From: Rhizomys pruinosus
Lineage: Eukaryota; Chordata; Mammalia; Rodentia; Spalacidae
NCBI GenBank assembly: GCA_009823505.1
Contig: VZQC01004730.1
Coordinates: forward strand, 873,756-937,755
Direction of reading: 5' to 3'
Length of the DNA stretch: 64,000 nt
The notes under the pieces are model-generated. The model was not told the origin of the DNA. It made no database searches and saw only the letters and a list, made by a program, of their open reading frames with translations. Each line of letters opens with the position of its first letter. Within the stretch, counting starts at the first letter, position 1. The translations under genes were made by a program, and so were the position numbers. Positions 59,341 to 64,000 of the stretch are shown piece after piece.

Positions 59341-59760
59341 TCCGCCCTATCATCTATTATGTATCCTGAGCATTGAATGAGATTCCACTTAACCTTCATC
59401 GATTTCAGCATATTGCACAGCCATACATTTATGTCCTTTTGACAGTTAACTCAAAAAGAGACTTCTCTGATTGAAGCTGAGAATATTGTCTTCTTTTTAA
59501 AAAACATATATTTAGAAGGTGGCTTCATTCTATATCACTTTAGCCAAGAGAAAAATTAAGTGACCACACAACTATGTCCTAGAATATACCAGGTATGTTT
59601 TATTGCCCAAGAGTGTAATCCATGTCAATTATTCCTTGCAGTGGAATGATTATCAAATCCAAATGGACCAGATGGGTACTCTCATGACATTTGTGCCACT
59701 ATTTCACAAGTGGGCACAACTTCCTGTCAAACGCTTATTTTTTTTTTAAGTTTCAAAGCT
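59340..59760. mobile_element. Possible old L1 3'-UTR-type repeat
   Basis: 'tttgtgccactatttcacaa' and 'gtgggcacaacttcctg' recall the old rodent L1 3'-end repeat family seen near 9640-9760. Weak. Confidence 0.35.
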
Positions 59761-59867
59761 GGATAAGTCTATTTAGTCTTTTCATCCACAACAAACTGAA
59801 AAGCATCTACAGACATTAGTGATACTAAATGAGAGGAAATGTAGTTTAGCCAATATTCTGAGAATTA

Positions 59868-60085
59868 TATGTGTGCAGAGCTGTCCCTCATCAACCCAAC
59901 CTGCCCGAAGCAGGTGAGATCATACAAGCAGCATTGCAGACCTGGGCCAATCAGATGATGACAACAGGAGAGCGGGAATGCAAACAGTACATAACCCCTA
60001 ACCCTGCCCCCAATAAAGAAGTCCGTGACAGCTTGCCTTCTGTCTGCATTCACCTAACTCCCTGGGTCTGTGTTTTGACTCTGTT
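59868..60085 (+). mobile_element. LTR-like fragment (endogenous retrovirus)
   Basis: Begins TGTGTGCAGAG. It contains a CCAAT box (about 59947), AATAAAG as polyadenylation signal (about 60012-60018) and a downstream 'ctgggtctgtgttttgactctg'. This is the layout of a short retroviral LTR in + orientation. No partner LTR or primer-binding site was found, so it is probably a solo or partial LTR. Family not named. Confidence 0.48.
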
Positions 60086-62379
60086 ACTCTCTAGGAGTTT
60101 TCTGGTGGAGCTTTAGTAGCCCTTAACTAAACAATCATATCATCAGCAAAAAGGGACAGCTTGATTTCCTCTTTTCCAATTAGTACTCCTTTAATTTCCT
60201 TTTCTTGCCTTATTGCCCTAGCAAGTGTTTCAACCACTATACTGAAGAGGAGTGCTGACAAGGGGCAACCTTGCTGATTTCCTACCTTTAAAGGGAATGT
60301 TTCTGTAATTTCCCCATTTACGATGATATTGGCTGCAGGTTTCTGGTATATGGCTTTGATTACATTGAGGAATGATCCTTCCAATCCAATCCCCTCTAGG
60401 ACTTTAAACATGAAGGGATGGTGGATTTCCTCAAAGGCTTTTTTCCGCATCAATTGAGATAGTCATTTGGTCTTTGTCTTTTATCCCATTTTATGCTTGA
60501 TGATATTTATTGATTTTCGTGTGTTGAACCATCCCTGCATCTCTGGTATGAATCCAACTTGGTCATGATGAATGATCTTCTTGATGTGGGTATGAATGCA
60601 TTTTACCAGAATCCTGTTTAGAATTTTTGCATCTGTGTTCATTAGTGAGATGGGTCTATAGTTCTCCTTTTTGGTTGTATCCTTGCCTGATTTTGGTAAT
60701 AGAGTGATGCTGGCTTCATAGAAGGAATTTGGGAAAATTCCCTCTGTTTGTATCCTTCTAAACAAATTTTAGTATTAATGGTTGTAAGTCTTTTTGAAAT
60801 GTTTTATAGAATTCTGCAGTGAAACTTTCTAAGCCTGGGCTGTTTTTTTTGGGAGGTTTCTTATTACATCTTCAATTTCTTCATATATTATTGGTCTGTT
60901 TAAGCTGTCAATCTCTTCTTGGTTGAGTTTTGGTGATTCCCAGGGTTTCAGATATTAATCCATTTCTTCTAGGATTTCAAACTTGGCAGAGTATAGGTTT
61001 TTGATGTATTCCAGTATAATTTTCTTGATCTTTTCATTGTCTGTTGTGATATTTCCCCTTTCATCACAGATTCTATTGATTTGGAATTGTTCCTTCTTTC
61101 TTTTGGTTAACTGGGCTAGAGGTCTATCTTGTTTATTCTTTCAAAGAACCATCTTTTGTATTCATTGATTTTTTGTATTATTATTTTTTTGTGTCTATTT
61201 CATTGATTTCTGCTCTGATTTTTTTTGTTATTTCTTCCTGTAGGTTGCGTTTAGGTTTCATCTGTTATTGCCTCTCAAGTGCTTTTAGCTGCAGTGTTAG
61301 ATCATTCACTTGTGCTCTTTCCCTTTTTATAATATAGGCACCCAGGGCTATAAACTTACCTCTTGGGACTGCTTTTAAAGTAGCCCATAGGTTTGGTTGT
61401 GCTGTGTTATCATTGTCATTCAATTCCAGTAATGCTTTTATTTCTTTCTTTATCTCTTCATTGAACCATTCATTATTCAAGAGTGTGTTGTTTATTCTCC
61501 ATGTGTTGTTGTAGGCAGTAGGGCTTACCCTGGTGTTGATGTCGAGGTTTATTGCACTGTGGTCTGATAGAATGCATGAAATTACTTCAATCTTTTTGTA
61601 TTTGTGGAGGTTTCTTCTGTATCCCAGAATGTAGTTGATTTTGAAGAATGTTCCGTGGGGTGCTGAGTAGAAAGTGTATTCTCTGGTATTAGTGTGGAAT
61701 ATTCAGTAGAGGTCTATGAGGTCCATTTGGTGTATCATATCATTCAGTTCAGATGTCTGTCTGTTTATTCTTTGTCCTGAGGACCTATCCAAAGGACTCA
61801 GTGGGGTATTGAAGCCCCCTACTATGAGCGTACTGGGGTTAGTGTGTGACTTGTGGCCCTGGATAATTGACTTTATAAAGTTGGTTGCACCAGAGTTTCG
61901 TGCATATATACTCATAATTGCAAAATCTTCTTGATGAATTGTTCCTTTGATAAGAATGTCATAAAAAAATAAAAAAATGAATTTCATGTCCTTCTTTGTC
62001 TCTTCTGATTTCTTTTACCTTGAAGTATATTTTATCTGATATTAAAATAGCAACACCTGCTTTCTTTTTGGTACCATTTTCTTGGAATATTTTTTCCATC
62101 CTTTCACTTTAAGGTGGTGCCTGTCCTTGAAGGTAAGGTGCGTTTCTTTTAGACAGCATATCGATGGGTTCTGTTCCTTATTCCAATCTTCCAGTCTATG
62201 TCTTTTGATTGGGGAGTTTAGTACATTCATATTTAAGGTTATAACTGATAGGTTTGTATTGCTTCCTTTCACCTTATTATCCATTTGCAGTTTTGGTTTA
62301 GGTTTCTAATTCTGCAGTTATGCTTTTATTGATTTCTCTTTCTGGGTGCCTGGTGATGGTTACTCCTTTCTTCTGTCCT

Positions 62380-63550
62380 TCAAATTGCTTCAAGTGTTCT
62401 CTGAACGGTTGGCTTTCTGGACATGTATTCTTTCATCTTGTTTATGTCATGGAAGGTTTTTCTTTCTCTTTCAACTACAATCGACATTTTTGCTGGGTAT
62501 AGTAACCTGGGTTAGCATGTATAGTCCTTTAACACTGGGAATGCTTTGCTCCATGTTCTTCTTAATTACATAGTTTGCACTGAGAAGTCACTTGTAATTC
62601 TGATAGGTTTCCCCTTATATGTAACTTGTTGTTCTCTTGTGGCTTTCAGAATTTTCTCTTTGTTTTGGGCATCTAGCGTTTTAACTATGATATGGTGTGG
62701 TTAGTTTCTTTTCTGATCTTGTCTGTTTGGAGTTCTTTGTGCTTCTTGTATTTGTATTGGTTTGTCTTTTTTAGTTTGGGGAAATTTGCATCTATTATTC
62801 TGTTGAAGGTGTGATCAATACCATTCTCTTGGGATTCTTCTCCTTCCTCTATTCCTATGATGCGGAGATTTGATATTTTCATAGTGTCCCAGAGTTCCTG
62901 GTTGTTTCACTTTTGTGTATTTTTAAATTTTTCATAGTCTTTACTTGGGGTTCGTTAGTTGTTCTGTGTTATCTTCCAGGTCCGATATTCTTTGTTCTGC
63001 TTCTTCCATTCTACTTCTGAGGCTTTTGTCATTCCTTTCCTCTTGTTTGGATGAGTGTTTGATTTCCTTTTTCCTTTTGTCTTCTGAATTTTTTTTTAGC
63101 ATTTCCACTTCCTTTTGGAGCTTCTCAATCTCTTTCTATAGCTCTTTCCTTCGCTGGTTGTTTTCCTTATCTTTTTCAACATGGGATCTTTTCAGTGTTT
63201 CCACTTCCTTGTAGAGTTTGTCATTTTCACTCTCTAGGTCCTTCTTGAGTTTTTCATTCTCTTTTCTTAATTTTCTGATTTACTCTTTATAGTCTTGGAC
63301 TTCTTTAAGTATGTTCACAATTGTACTTCTAATATTTGTGTCCTGGGCCATCCCCAGGGGGATCCCACTGTAGGAATCTCCCACAGGGTTGGTAGAGCTT
63401 GGTGTGGAATTATCCTGCACCTTTCCCACGTTGTCTCTTCTTCATGTTCTTGGCATGTGGGTTTCTCTTTGCTTGTATTCCAAGGTGAATTCCAAATACC
63501 TCTTCACTGTGTTGAAAGCTTGCTTTTCTTGGCTCCTTCAGATGCCTTCA
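62380..63550 (-). pseudogene. L1 'B' ORF1, broken
   Basis: Reverse-strand ORF1 with coiled-coil-rich, Lys/Glu-rich text across 63260-62950 and RNLRIIGIEEGEESQENGID-type text near 62880-62800 (the RNA-recognition region). Several frame breaks. Confidence 0.75.
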
Positions 63551-63599
63551 TTGTTTGTTTGATTTGTTTTCCTCCTTTTCTCCTTGCTTATGGAGTGCT

Positions 63600-63959
63600 G
63601 AGGTGTCTAAGCTTTAGGCTTTCTATTGGAAGTCTAACTCACTCTTCCCTTTCTGTTCTGAAGGTTCTCCAATGAATCCACTTGGACACTCCTTCGACAA
63701 TCCCAGTTGGGGGGCGTAGGGGAGGTTGCTGTTTAGCCCACAACTGGTACCCAGCTCCTACCTATGTTTCAAGTGGTCCAGTGAAATCCCCAATCTCAAG
63801 TCTCACACAGGCCCACCTTTTATACCTGCGGGAGGACAACTCCACCCCCACAGCCACACAAGCCAATTGAGCCAAAGATGAATGGATCAAACCAAACAAT
63901 CCATCTGGTTGAAGCACCCAGCTCCTAACTTTGTTTCAGGTGGTCGCGGGAAATCCTCC
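63600..63959 (-). promoter_or_regulatory. L1 'B' 5' UTR with monomer-like repeats and TATA-like motif
   Basis: On the - strand a 'taggagctgggt' motif occurs twice, 167 bp apart (ends near 63917 and 63750). A TATAAAA motif lies at 63818-63824, followed by 'aggtgggcctgtgtgagac'. The arrangement parallels the + strand L1 5' UTR at 2646-3030. Confidence 0.65.
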
Positions 63960-64000
63960 TGATTTCCTTTTTCATTTCCTCTTGTGATTTCTTTAGTATT
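63960..64000 (-). mobile_element. Continuation of the old L1 ORF1 past the nested insertion
   Basis: The first 19 bp repeat 54591-54609. The following 'ctcttgtgatttctttagt' is L1 ORF1 text (compare the + strand at about 3500-3545), as expected for the far side of an insertion. The window ends here. Confidence 0.72.

Larger units (their letters stand above)
60086..63959 (-). mobile_element. L1 'B': 5' part (5' UTR, ORF1, ORF2 to RT)
   Basis: On the - strand: 5' UTR from 63959, ORF1 about 63550-62380, ORF2 from the ATG at 62284 (MDNKVKGSNTNLSVITLN) to the RT catalytic FADD near 60130. It is cut at 60086, beside the LTR-like piece. Frames are broken in several places. The endonuclease region (GGFNTPLSPLDRSSG near 61800) is recognisable. 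Confidence 0.87.

Overview
The window is nuclear DNA from a muroid rodent, most likely cricetid-like; the species cannot be fixed from sequence alone. The evidence is the repeat content: B1 SINEs, tRNA-derived SINEs of the B2/B3 type with a clear B box, one B4-type (ID+B1) SINE, and rodent-type L1 LINEs on both strands. I found no host protein-coding exon, tRNA gene or functional rRNA gene. The background is AT-rich and CpG-poor.

Layout. 1-2645: a SINE, a B1 and an old dispersed repeat. 2646-8201: an L1 on the + strand, full length but dead, with two 5' monomers and diverged target-site duplications (TSDs). 8202-28350: mostly AT-rich DNA with many SINEs, microsatellites, L1 scraps, and four copies (a fifth begins at 27833) of a retroposed repeat I do not recognise, called 'repeat X' here (about 1.15 kb). 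A composite 5S rRNA/tRNA-like sequence lies at 25272-25500. About 28350-31587: the same kinds of repeats, but carrying many short indels. 31589-46768: a tandem array of a 119-bp, 73% GC, CpG-rich unit, about 128 copies. 46769-50185: SINE and B1 fragments, a TATC microsatellite, a 50-bp minisatellite and a 5'-truncated L1. 51745-64000: a nest of L1s on the - strand, with an unidentified 2-kb insert and an LTR-like piece.

The GC array dominates the window. Its left third (to about 36620) is full of single-base indels and starts beside an N. The next 84 units show no length change at all, and the last one to two units show C-to-T/G-to-A decay. The unit has no stop codon in any + frame. Because 119 is not a multiple of 3, this alone produces three overlapping 'ORFs' of thousands of codons, which I regard as non-coding. 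Each unit carries nine CpGs, two CCGCCC boxes, a CTCF-like core and, on the - strand, a dense G-quadruplex motif. This is the strongest candidate for something undescribed. The block from about 28350 to 36620 looks like poorly polished or gap-filled assembly, so the left flank and copy number should not be trusted.

Nothing here works together as a pathway. The window is a record of retrotransposition, nested insertion and tandem amplification.
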